DNA from: CAZDCD01 sp964503885
GTDB taxonomy: Bacteria > Bacteroidota > Bacteroidia > Bacteroidales > UBA10428
Assembly (NCBI GenBank): GCA_964503885.1
Contig: CAZDCD010000034.1
Coordinates: forward strand, 1-41,071
Reading direction: 5' to 3'
DNA: 41,071 nucleotides
Shown: piece after piece, positions 34,446-41,071 of the stretch
Position numbering within the stretch: position 1 is the stretch's first letter
How the letters are laid out: every line of letters starts with the position of its first letter
Made by a program: the position numbers and the translations under genes
The notes under the pieces: generated by a model
The model's input: the letters and a program-made list of their open reading frames with translations, nothing else
What the model was told of the DNA's origin: nothing
Databases searched by the model: none

Positions 34446-34480
34446 CAAAGGTATGAAAAAACAGGACAGCCCTGTTTTTT
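34446..34480 (-). promoter_or_regulatory. Hairpin next to a -7 box upstream of the deiminase gene
   Basis: On the minus strand TACCTTTG (34453-34446) exactly fits the -7 consensus, about 100 bp before the ATG at 34344. Immediately upstream is a perfect 10-bp inverted repeat AAAAAACAGG/CCTGTTTTTT (34456-34465, 34471-34480). It occupies the -33 spacer region, so it may be an operator or a terminator for antisense transcription. The arrangement resembles that at 32993-33024. Confidence 0.45.
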
Positions 34481-34537
34481 GAGGCAACAGATTTCAGGGT
34501 TGCATACGTTAAAACCTGCTCCTATTAAAATATTGAG

Positions 34538-34583
34538 TTGCATTTTTTGCAAATTGTGGATATAAAAGTTGCAAAAATTGCAA
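34538..34583. repeat. TTGCA dyad element, copy 2
   Basis: Arms TTGCATTTTTTGCAA (34538-34552) and TTGCAAAAATTGCAA (34569-34583) with a 16-base spacer, identical in both arms to 28041-28085. It lies between the deiminase promoter and the MFS remnant. Confidence 0.6.
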
Positions 34584-34681
34584 AATATTGGTGTAATCAG
34601 CTAAATTGAATGAGTATCCTAATTAGTATCCGATCCGGCCAATCCCTGAGCCAAATTTCCCCAAATCTTGTTTTCCCGGGT

Positions 34682-34804
34682 ATGACTAAAACCGAAAACA
34701 ACAAACGAAGCACCAGGATCATCCTGATATCGGGGATTATGACCAGCCTGGCCCCCTTTTCTGTGGATTCATACATGCCGGCTGTTTAAGAAGTTCCGGA
34801 AATT
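34682..34804 (+). pseudogene. Remnant of an MFS exporter gene
   Basis: A 35-codon frame (34682-34789) that encodes the N-terminus of a Bcr/CflA-type MFS protein, with 24 of 35 residues identical to the intact gene at 37166 and a matching upstream sequence (34643-34681 against 37127-37165). It stops at TAA 34787-34789. The bases TAAGAAGTT (34787-34795) appear to be inserted: without them CCGGAAATT continues the paralogue's Pro-Glu-Ile. Homology is then lost and no later part of the transporter is found before the next gene. The remnant is therefore the dead end of an old duplication. Confidence 0.85.
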
Positions 34805-34963
34805 CAAATCCTGAATAGGAAAACAGTGCCAAAAAAATGGTATTTATTTAGGAAAATCATCAACACAATATACGGTCAATCTGTTTATATATCGTGATAA
34901 GCAATTTTAATCATTGCAGGTCACATGATTTTGCTTCTTAACAACTAATTAATTCAGAATATC

Positions 34964-35968
34964 ATGAAATACAGAAAACTTGGAAAAACAGGAGTGAACT
35001 TATCTGCCGTCGGGCTGGGCTGTATGGGAATGAGCTTTGCCTATGGCCCCGTAAACGATGAAGAATCGGTCAAAACACTGAACCGTGCGCTGGAGCTTGG
35101 CATCAGCTTCTGGGATACAGCCGATATGTACGGTGCCGGCCATAACGAAGAACTGATCTCTAAGGTGCTGGTGCCCAACAGGGACAACATATTTATTGCC
35201 ACAAAATTCGGGTTCAGGCGAAAACCTGGCTCATCGGGCTTCAGCGGATCGCCCGGGAATTATTTCGACGGATCGCCGGCTTACGTGAAACAGGCGGTTG
35301 AAGCCAGCCTGCGGCGTCTGAAGATCGAAACCATCGATCTGTATTATTCGCACCGGGTCGATCAGAAGATCCCCATCGAGGAAACTGTAGGGGCTATGGC
35401 CGGTCTGGTAAAAGAAGGTAAAGTGAGATACCTGGGTTTGTCGGAAGCATCGGCAGAATCTATCCGTAAGGCGCATGCCGTTCATCCGGTCACAGCATTG
35501 CAGTCGGAATACTCCCTGCTTTCCAGGGACCCGGAAGGGGAAATTTTGAACACCTGCCGCGAACTGGGAATCACATTTGTCCCATACAGTCCGCTGGCCC
35601 GGGGGTTGATCACAGCCACAGTCGGCAGGGGGAACAGCCTGCCTGAAGATGATTTCAGGAGAACATTGCCGCGGTTTGACGATGAGCACTGGGAAAACAA
35701 CAAGAAACTCGTTGACGTGTTTGCTGAGATCGCCGTTTCGAAAAACTGTACCCCGGCCCAGCTGGCCCTGGCATGGGTCCTGGCACAGGGCGATGACATC
35801 ATTCCCATTCCCGGGACTAAACGGGTAAAATACCTCGAAGAAAATGCCGGAGCAGTAGATATATCGCTGAGTGAAGAAGATTTACGTAAAATTGAAGCGT
35901 TACTCGCAAAATACCCGGCTGTGGGTCAGCGATACAGCAATGCAGCCATGACGCTTATAAATAAATGA
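34964..35968 (+). CDS. Aldo/keto reductase
   Basis: A 334-residue NADPH-dependent aldo/keto reductase of the (beta/alpha)8-barrel type. The catalytic tetrad is present: Asp51 and Tyr56 in WDTADMYGAGHNE, Lys81 in ATKFGF and His130 in LYYSHRVD. LQSEYSLLSRDPE, FVPYSPLARGLIT and the cofactor region IPIPGTKRVKYLEEN follow. This resembles the AKR13/plant-auxin-repressed-like branch. It reduces aldehydes or ketones, with unknown physiological substrate. The next gene, an MDR reductase, starts 24 bp downstream on the same strand, so they may form an operon for detoxification together with the exporter that follows, though the exporter is separated by 219 bp. Confidence 0.93.
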   Translation: MKYRKLGKTGVNLSAVGLGCMGMSFAYGPVNDEESVKTLNRALELGISFWDTADMYGAGHNEELISKVLVPNRDNIFIATKFGFRRKPGSSGFSGSPGNYFDGSPAYVKQAVEASLRRLKIETIDLYYSHRVDQKIPIEETVGAMAGLVKEGKVRYLGLSEASAESIRKAHAVHPVTALQSEYSLLSRDPEGEILNTCRELGITFVPYSPLARGLITATVGRGNSLPEDDFRRTLPRFDDEHWENNKKLVDVFAEIAVSKNCTPAQLALAWVLAQGDDIIPIPGTKRVKYLEENAGAVDISLSEEDLRKIEALLAKYPAVGQRYSNAAMTLINK

Positions 35969-35992
35969 AACACATATTGAAAAGCAGCAAAA

Positions 35993-36946
35993 ATGAAAGC
36001 GTTCATACTTAAAGAAAACGGGAGTGCCGGAAATCTTGTATTGTCGGATGTTCCGGGACCCGTGATCAAACCCGGCGAACTACTCGTCCGGGTAAAAGCC
36101 ATATCCGTTAATCCTGTGGATACTTTTGTAAGGCAAAACAGGCAGTCGCTTCTGAATATTCTGAAACCCGAACCCGGAGAAAGCAACTACATATTAGGAT
36201 GGGATATCTCCGGAACGGTGCTGGAAACAGGTGCTGGCGTCAAAACCTTTAAAGCGGGCGATGATGTTTTCGGCATGGTGAATTTTCCGGGCATCGGAAA
36301 GGCTTATGCTGAATTTGTGGCCGCTCCCGAAGATCAGCTTGCACTGAAACCAGACAATATTTCACACGAAGAGGCCGCTGCCGCCACGCTTGCAGCGCTC
36401 ACCGCCTGGCAGGGCCTGGTCAGCTTCGCCAAAATCAAAAAGGGGGATACGGTGCTTATTCATGCCGCTGCAGGCGGAGTGGGACATTATGCCGTGCAGA
36501 TCGCAAAAAGCTTTGGTGCTTACGTCATCGGCACAGTCTCACCTGCAAAAAAAGATTTTTTATCGGAGCTCGGCGCCGACGAGATCATCGACTATCATGC
36601 CGAACGATTTGAAGAAAAAGTAACCGATGCCGATATTGTTTTCGACTCTGTTGCGGGCGATCATCTGCTTCGTTCCATACGTTCCGTTAAAAAAGGGGGA
36701 AAGGTGATCAGCATCAAATCGAATTTCGAAGGGCTGATTGCCGAAAAAGCGAAGGAGAAAGAGGTGATCACCCTCCGCCTGATGGTGCGGTCAAACGGAA
36801 ACGATATGAAGCAGATTGCAGGATTACTGGCGGAAGGGAAAATACGGTCGCACATTTCCGGGAAATTTGAATTCAGGGACCTTCCCAAAGCACATGTGCA
36901 GGTGGAAACTGGAAGTACAACCGGCAAAATCGTGGTTGTACTTTAA
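35993..36946 (+). CDS. Zinc-free MDR quinone-oxidoreductase-like protein
   Basis: A 317-residue medium-chain dehydrogenase/reductase. The N-terminal GroES-like domain has NPVDTFVRQ and GWDISGTVLETGAGVKTFKAGDDVFG. The NADPH-binding motif is AAAGGVGHYAVQIAKSFGA (about residues 157-175). The zinc-ligand cysteines of alcohol dehydrogenases are absent, so this belongs to the quinone reductase/zeta-crystallin group that reduces quinones or enones. It follows the aldo/keto reductase by 24 bp, suggesting shared transcription. Confidence 0.92.
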   Translation: MKAFILKENGSAGNLVLSDVPGPVIKPGELLVRVKAISVNPVDTFVRQNRQSLLNILKPEPGESNYILGWDISGTVLETGAGVKTFKAGDDVFGMVNFPGIGKAYAEFVAAPEDQLALKPDNISHEEAAAATLAALTAWQGLVSFAKIKKGDTVLIHAAAGGVGHYAVQIAKSFGAYVIGTVSPAKKDFLSELGADEIIDYHAERFEEKVTDADIVFDSVAGDHLLRSIRSVKKGGKVISIKSNFEGLIAEKAKEKEVITLRLMVRSNGNDMKQIAGLLAEGKIRSHISGKFEFRDLPKAHVQVETGSTTGKIVVVL

Positions 36947-37165
36947 ACGGCCGGACTTTATAAGCATGGAAACGGTATGAAAAACACAGATGAACAGGTA
37001 ATCCTCATTACCGGTTTTAATATAATTATCTAAAAATATAATAACAGCTATTTCCCAATTTTCAACATATATAAAATATTACTGCCTACTAGTGATCACC
37101 TGAAGGAAAAACAATGTCGCTGGTTCTCCCCTGAACCAAATCCCCCGAATCTTGTTTTCTTTGAT

Positions 37166-38416
37166 ATGACAACATCAGAAGACCGTAAACGCAACACAAA
37201 GATCATCCTGATATTGGGGACCATGACCACACTGGTCCCCTTTTCTGTGGATTCTTATTTGCCGGCTGTTCCTGAAATTGCCCGTCATTTCGGGACAACC
37301 GCAGCTACATTGTCGTATTCCCTGTCCACCTTTTTCATCGGGTTTGCCATAGGGCAGCTTTTATATGGCCCGCTGCTCGACCGGTTCGGCAGGAAGAAAC
37401 CGTTGTATTACGGACTGAGTATCAGCATAATTTCGTCGATAGCCTGTATGTTATCCACGAATGAAATCATGTTCATGGCATTCCGGTTTGTCCAGGCCCT
37501 GGGGGCATCGGTGGCCACAGTAGCCGCCATCACCATGGTACGCGATTTTTTCTCGCAGGAGGAGAGCGCCAGAGTATTCTCGATGCTCATCCTGGTGATC
37601 GGCGCTTCGCCCCTGCTTGCGCCTACTATCGGCGGAGCCATCACGGCACATTTCGGCTGGCCGTGGATCTTTGTGTTCCTTGCCATCCTTGCCTTTCTGC
37701 TGATGATCGTTATTTTCACCTTTCTGCCGGTAAACTACCGGTCCAACCCCGAAATATCGCTTAAGATCAGGCACCAGACTGCACGGTATATTTATATCCT
37801 TAAGAAACCCCGGTTTACAATCTATGCGCTTACCGGCGCCTTTTCCTTTGCTTCGCTGTTTGTTTATGTGGCCGGCTCGCCCATCATATTCATCCAGGTG
37901 TTCCAGGTCACCCCGCAGGTCTTCGGGATTATCTTCGCCATACTGTCGGCAGGGTTTATCGGGGGCAGCCAGCTCAATATCCTGTTCCTGCGAAAATTCA
38001 CCAGCAGGCAGATATTCCGGTTTGCTTTGTTTGTCCAGGTTATTACAGCCCTGGTATTTTTGCTGGGCACCTTCAGCGGCTGGTACGGAAAGACAGGCAC
38101 ACTTATTTTGCTTTTCATTTTACTATTATGCCTCGGTTTCACTTCTCCCAACGCTATAGCGCTGGCCCTGGAGCCCATTACAGCTAACCTGGGAAGTGCT
38201 TCGGCCCTCATGGGTACCATACGCATCGGCATCGCAGGTCTGGCTTCGGCCAGCATCGGACTGTTTCATACCACCAGCATAACCCCTGTGGCGTTTATGA
38301 TGACCTGTACAGCCCTTGTTGCGCTGTTTATATTTATAGCAGGAACATGGAGGGGGCCGGTGTTTGGATTGAAATCAACGTTCCGGACTAAATTGAACTG
38401 GTTTAGGAATCAATGA
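37166..38416 (+). CDS. MFS multidrug exporter (Bcr/CflA-type)
   Basis: A 416-residue protein with 12 predicted transmembrane helices. The N-terminus ILILGTMTTLVPFSVDSYLPAVPEI and the loop QLLYGPLLDRFGRKKPLYYG, between helices 2 and 3, are typical of the Bcr/CflA drug-resistance family (DHA1). AASVATVAA-like and QEESARVFSMLILVIGASPLLAPTIGG segments match helix 5. It should export drugs or small metabolites with protons. The upstream 40 bp and N-terminus are paralogous to the remnant at 34682. It ends 145 bp before the PorP gene, which lies on the opposite strand. Confidence 0.92.
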   Translation: MTTSEDRKRNTKIILILGTMTTLVPFSVDSYLPAVPEIARHFGTTAATLSYSLSTFFIGFAIGQLLYGPLLDRFGRKKPLYYGLSISIISSIACMLSTNEIMFMAFRFVQALGASVATVAAITMVRDFFSQEESARVFSMLILVIGASPLLAPTIGGAITAHFGWPWIFVFLAILAFLLMIVIFTFLPVNYRSNPEISLKIRHQTARYIYILKKPRFTIYALTGAFSFASLFVYVAGSPIIFIQVFQVTPQVFGIIFAILSAGFIGGSQLNILFLRKFTSRQIFRFALFVQVITALVFLLGTFSGWYGKTGTLILLFILLLCLGFTSPNAIALALEPITANLGSASALMGTIRIGIAGLASASIGLFHTTSITPVAFMMTCTALVALFIFIAGTWRGPVFGLKSTFRTKLNWFRNQ

Positions 38417-38561
38417 GGATGAATGCTGATCATGGACACTGATCCGGGCGAAAATAAAAAGGTGAACATTAAGGCCTGATGTCTTCGCGCCAAACAAAAT
38501 GTATTCCCCACAAAAAGGTTCTAACGCATATTATCTGAAGAAACGCAAACCGGGTTTTTAA

Positions 38562-39527
38562 CTAGAAATATCTGGGATTAATTATTTTGGTCTTATTTTT
38601 TCCATTAAGATAAATATTGAGGGATATCTCGTGAGTCCCGGCCTGGTGTTTAAGAAGTCTTGTTGTAACCAGATCATAGGAATATCCCAGGTAGTATGAT
38701 TTATTCAAGCCGATCTCAAAAATAAATGCCAGGGAATTTAATGATTTATAGGATATTCCAAAGCAATAATCATCTTTATAATAGATATTTGCATTCAGAT
38801 CCATTTCAAATACAGAACCAAAATCGGCTTTGGCTAAAAAACTGGGCTTAATCTTAAGATCATCATTTAACGTAAAAATATACCCGCCGGTAAGTAAGAT
38901 CAATTTATTCAAATTTATATTTGAATTTTCATAATTCTTATGCACAAATGTATATAAATGAGGAACAGATAATCCAACATAATATGCCGTAGATTTCAGG
39001 TAAGCACCTATTCCAAAAAGAGGAAGAAAAACCCTGTTGTTATTTTGAAAATTTGCATCCTGTTCTTCAATAAAGGCCAGCTGGTCAAATCTGAAAATCA
39101 GACTATTGAATCCCAGCTTAAGTCCAAACGCAATGCTGTATTTCGGAAGCATGAGTTTATACGAATAATTGAGGCTTAGGTCTTGTGTGGAAGTTACTCC
39201 AACCCTATCATTGATCAGTATTAACCCGAGGCCGAACTGGTCATGCAATATCGGAGAATGTACCGAAATTGTCTGAGTGGAAGGTGCGCCTTTAATTCCA
39301 ACCCATTGTTCACGAATATTTCCGGTTAGCGTAAGCAAATCCTGAGAACCTGCATAAGCAGGATTAATAGCCAGTCCGTTAAACATATATTGAGAGTAAT
39401 ACTGATATTCCTGACCGGCTGTAGGGGTGGCAGATCGTATTACGATATACAAAATGATCAGGAGTGTGTATAACCCTCTGTTCATTTTATTCTGACCGGT
39501 TTCTTGTATATTCGGTTTATTGTTCAT
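38562..39527 (-). CDS. PorP/SprF-family outer-membrane protein
   Basis: A 321-residue protein with signal peptide (hydrophobic stretch LYTLLIILYIVIRSATPTAG; cleavage near GQE) and an N-terminal mature motif YYSQYMFNGLAINPAYAGSQ that is diagnostic of the PorP/SprF family. The rest is alternating beta strands ending in an amphipathic C-terminus. PorP/SprF proteins are associated with type IX secretion and often lie next to, and are needed for, the display of a large adhesin such as SprB. The adjacent upstream gene encodes such a protein, and the two read in the same direction 104 bp apart. An ATG at 39485 would shorten the N-terminus by 14 residues; both starts are plausible, and 39485 gives the more normal signal peptide. 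Confidence 0.9.
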   Translation of the reverse strand: MNNKPNIQETGQNKMNRGLYTLLIILYIVIRSATPTAGQEYQYYSQYMFNGLAINPAYAGSQDLLTLTGNIREQWVGIKGAPSTQTISVHSPILHDQFGLGLILINDRVGVTSTQDLSLNYSYKLMLPKYSIAFGLKLGFNSLIFRFDQLAFIEEQDANFQNNNRVFLPLFGIGAYLKSTAYYVGLSVPHLYTFVHKNYENSNINLNKLILLTGGYIFTLNDDLKIKPSFLAKADFGSVFEMDLNANIYYKDDYCFGISYKSLNSLAFIFEIGLNKSYYLGYSYDLVTTRLLKHQAGTHEISLNIYLNGKNKTKIINPRYF

Positions 39528-39631
39528 AACAGCTGTTTCAATGTTTTAAGTGATGCGCATCATAGGTTCTCAATGAATCGGGAATCGCGCAAATAATCGG
39601 ATATTCTCATCTGGGTCAATGCATTAAGATT

Positions 39632-41071
39632 TCAATTAATAACAATATATCCTGTTCTTACCTGGTTGACTTCCTTAAGTTCAAGAATAAAGAAATAGGT
39701 GCCCGCTGATGCTTTTTTACCTAAGTTTAATCCTCTGTTCATCGCGCCATTCCATGAATTATAAAGATTATCATAATTGTCAGTCTCGTATATTAAATTA
39801 CCCCATCGATTAAAAATTCTAACGGTATTGCCGGGGTAATTTTCAATTCCATGTATCACCCAGGTATCGTTAATATTATCGCCGTTGGGTGAGATCCCCT
39901 CTGAAATCTGGAGCATATCTTCAATCTGATAATTTAATGTCAGGATAACAGTATCGCAGAGCGCCGGTGATCCGTTATCGCAAATCATACATTGAAGTTC
40001 TTCATTGCTGAGGGATTCCGGAGTGACTTCATACTCAAAACAAAGCTGTCCATTAGTCCATGTGCTGTATGTAAAGCCATTGTTGTCACCAAGTATTTCT
40101 GACAGGATGCATGCATCAGAATCAATATCTGTAACGGGTATGCAAATCGTATTGATCCCAAACTGATTGATATCAAGAATACGATCCTCTGCAATGGGTT
40201 TATCATTTACCGGATCAATTGTAATAAGCACTTTGGCTGTATCGCAATGATCTGTGGTTCCCTCTATACATACGGAATAGACAACAGAATCCAATCCATA
40301 GTAATCAGCGTGCGGAGTGTATGTAAATTCTCCGTCGTCAGAAAGAACAGCAACCCCGTTATAGGCTGACTGACCAATTGTGTTTACAACAAGTATCTCG
40401 TTATCCGGGTTTTGATCATTCAGGAGTACATTTATATTCATTTGCGTGTCTTCATTTAATCTTAAAATATCATTAAAGGCAACCGGAGTAACATAATTGA
40501 TGATTACACTAAGTGTAAAAGGTTGTTGAACATCAGTAAACCCGTCATTGACATTTAACACTAGAGTATAATCACCTACCTCTGAACTGGTTGGCGTTCC
40601 ATATACCAGGGCTGTGCCATCACCATTATCCACAAGATCTAACCAGGCGGGAATCACCGGTGCTGTTATGGTTAATACATTACCTGCATCAGGATCTGCA
40701 GTGAGAATTGTATAACTATACAACATATTTTCGGTAGCTGTTGTAATCGCAGTGCTGATAAAGCTTGGGCCATCATTGGCATCAAGGATTATGATTGTAA
40801 ATACCTCTTCATAGGTAAGGTTCCCGGTACCATCGTCGGTAGTCCTGATCCTGATTGAGAATGAGTTCTGCGTTTCATAATCAAATACCGCATTGGTCTG
40901 AAGCACATTACCCGCGATCTGGAAGCCGGCATTGTCGGCGCTGCCTGCGCCTGCAACTAATGCATAGGTATGTGTATCTCCCGGGTCTTCATCGGTTGTG
41001 GAAAGTGTTCCTATTGCAGTTCCAATTGCCTGGTTTTCATCAACGCTTGTACCTGTGATTGAAATATCGGT
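39632..41071 (-). CDS. Large modular surface protein with gliding-motility C-terminal domain (partial)
   Basis: The last 479 residues of a protein whose frame stays open to the right edge (no start within the window; the apparent internal start at 40906 is a GTG within a repeat). Residues 1-75 carry a cadherin-like repeat (DENQAIGTAIGTLSTTD and YETQNSFSIRIRTTDDG). Then comes an He_PIG/cadherin-type repeat containing PSFISTAITTATENMLYSY and VYGTPTSSEVGDYTLVLNVND, an Ig-like repeat around FNDILRLNEDTQMNINVLLN and FTYTPHADYYGLDSVVYSV, and another with PIAEDRILDINQFG. The final about 95 residues are the CHU_C/gliding-motility (type B type IX sorting) domain: SEGISPNGDNINDTW, NTVRIFNRWGNLIYETD, WNGAMNRG and AGTYFFILEL, ending GYIVIN. 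It is exported through type IX secretion and attached to the surface, with the PorP/SprF partner directly downstream. Likely an adhesin. Confidence 0.9.
   Translation of the reverse strand, partial: TDISITGTSVDENQAIGTAIGTLSTTDEDPGDTHTYALVAGAGSADNAGFQIAGNVLQTNAVFDYETQNSFSIRIRTTDDGTGNLTYEEVFTIIILDANDGPSFISTAITTATENMLYSYTILTADPDAGNVLTITAPVIPAWLDLVDNGDGTALVYGTPTSSEVGDYTLVLNVNDGFTDVQQPFTLSVIINYVTPVAFNDILRLNEDTQMNINVLLNDQNPDNEILVVNTIGQSAYNGVAVLSDDGEFTYTPHADYYGLDSVVYSVCIEGTTDHCDTAKVLITIDPVNDKPIAEDRILDINQFGINTICIPVTDIDSDACILSEILGDNNGFTYSTWTNGQLCFEYEVTPESLSNEELQCMICDNGSPALCDTVILTLNYQIEDMLQISEGISPNGDNINDTWVIHGIENYPGNTVRIFNRWGNLIYETDNYDNLYNSWNGAMNRGLNLGKKASAGTYFFILELKEVNQVRTGYIVIN

Noticed and set aside
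34643..37279. Composite transposon bounded by the two MFS copies
   Set aside because: The two copies are diverged (24 of 35 residues identical) and no transposase or terminal inverted repeats are present, so they are better seen as old paralogues than as element ends.

Overview
The window is ordinary chromosomal DNA from a member of the Bacteroidota, probably a Bacteroidales/Marinilabiliales-type or related environmental lineage. Evidence: a PorP/SprF protein beside a protein with a gliding-motility (CHU_C) C-terminal domain, which points to type IX secretion; many lipoproteins with Bacteroidota-style lipoboxes; FtsX-like permeases with duplicated periplasmic domains; sulfatases with an anaerobic sulfatase-maturating enzyme; and promoters of the TTTG/TAnnTTTG type. 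I found no rRNA, tRNA, CRISPR array, integrase, transposase or phage gene.

Layout. 1-4.2 kb (minus): a large FtsX/MacB-type permease, a divergent transaldolase and a small partner protein. 4.4-6.6 kb: an extended SDR-type NAD-dependent protein flanked by two secreted NTF2/SnoaL-like proteins on the opposite strand. 6.8-11.8 kb (plus): an OmpR-type response regulator and histidine kinase, an uncharacterised lipoprotein, a secreted protein with a cut-short type IX sorting domain, and an MsrB-MsrA fusion lipoprotein. 11.8-15.0 kb: a lipoprotein alpha-amylase and an M19-like dipeptidase. 15.1-20.2 kb: small membrane and lipoproteins, a CrtI-like FAD oxidoreductase, a YciC/DUF975-like membrane protein, a membrane-bound LuxR regulator and a GYD-domain protein. 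20.5-25.3 kb: a CNT nucleoside transporter, an FMN-binding protein, a Tat-exported hemerythrin-like protein and a ComEC-like metallo-beta-lactamase-fold protein. 25.4-28.0 kb: a DUF255/thioredoxin-fold protein and a DUF1232 protein. 28.1-32.9 kb (minus): a sulfatase, anSME and second sulfatase cluster. 33.5-38.4 kb: an agmatine-deiminase-family protein, the remnant of an MFS gene, an aldo/keto reductase, a quinone-oxidoreductase-like MDR and an intact Bcr/CflA-type MFS exporter. 38.6-41.07 kb (minus): PorP/SprF and the C-terminal part of a large modular surface protein that runs off the right edge.

Functional coherence is strongest in the sulfatase cluster, where one maturase lies between a Cys-type and a Ser-type sulfatase, and in the adhesin/PorP pair. 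The two-component genes are placed to control the extracytoplasmic lipoprotein and methionine-sulfoxide repair genes that follow, but this is inference. The least explained signals are non-coding: a two-copy TTGCA dyad element, a 14-bp sequence shared by two promoters, hairpins abutting -7-like boxes, a stem-loop-rich block at about 33.2-33.5 kb and a truncated MFS paralogue. I do not see a convincing wholly new multi-gene system.
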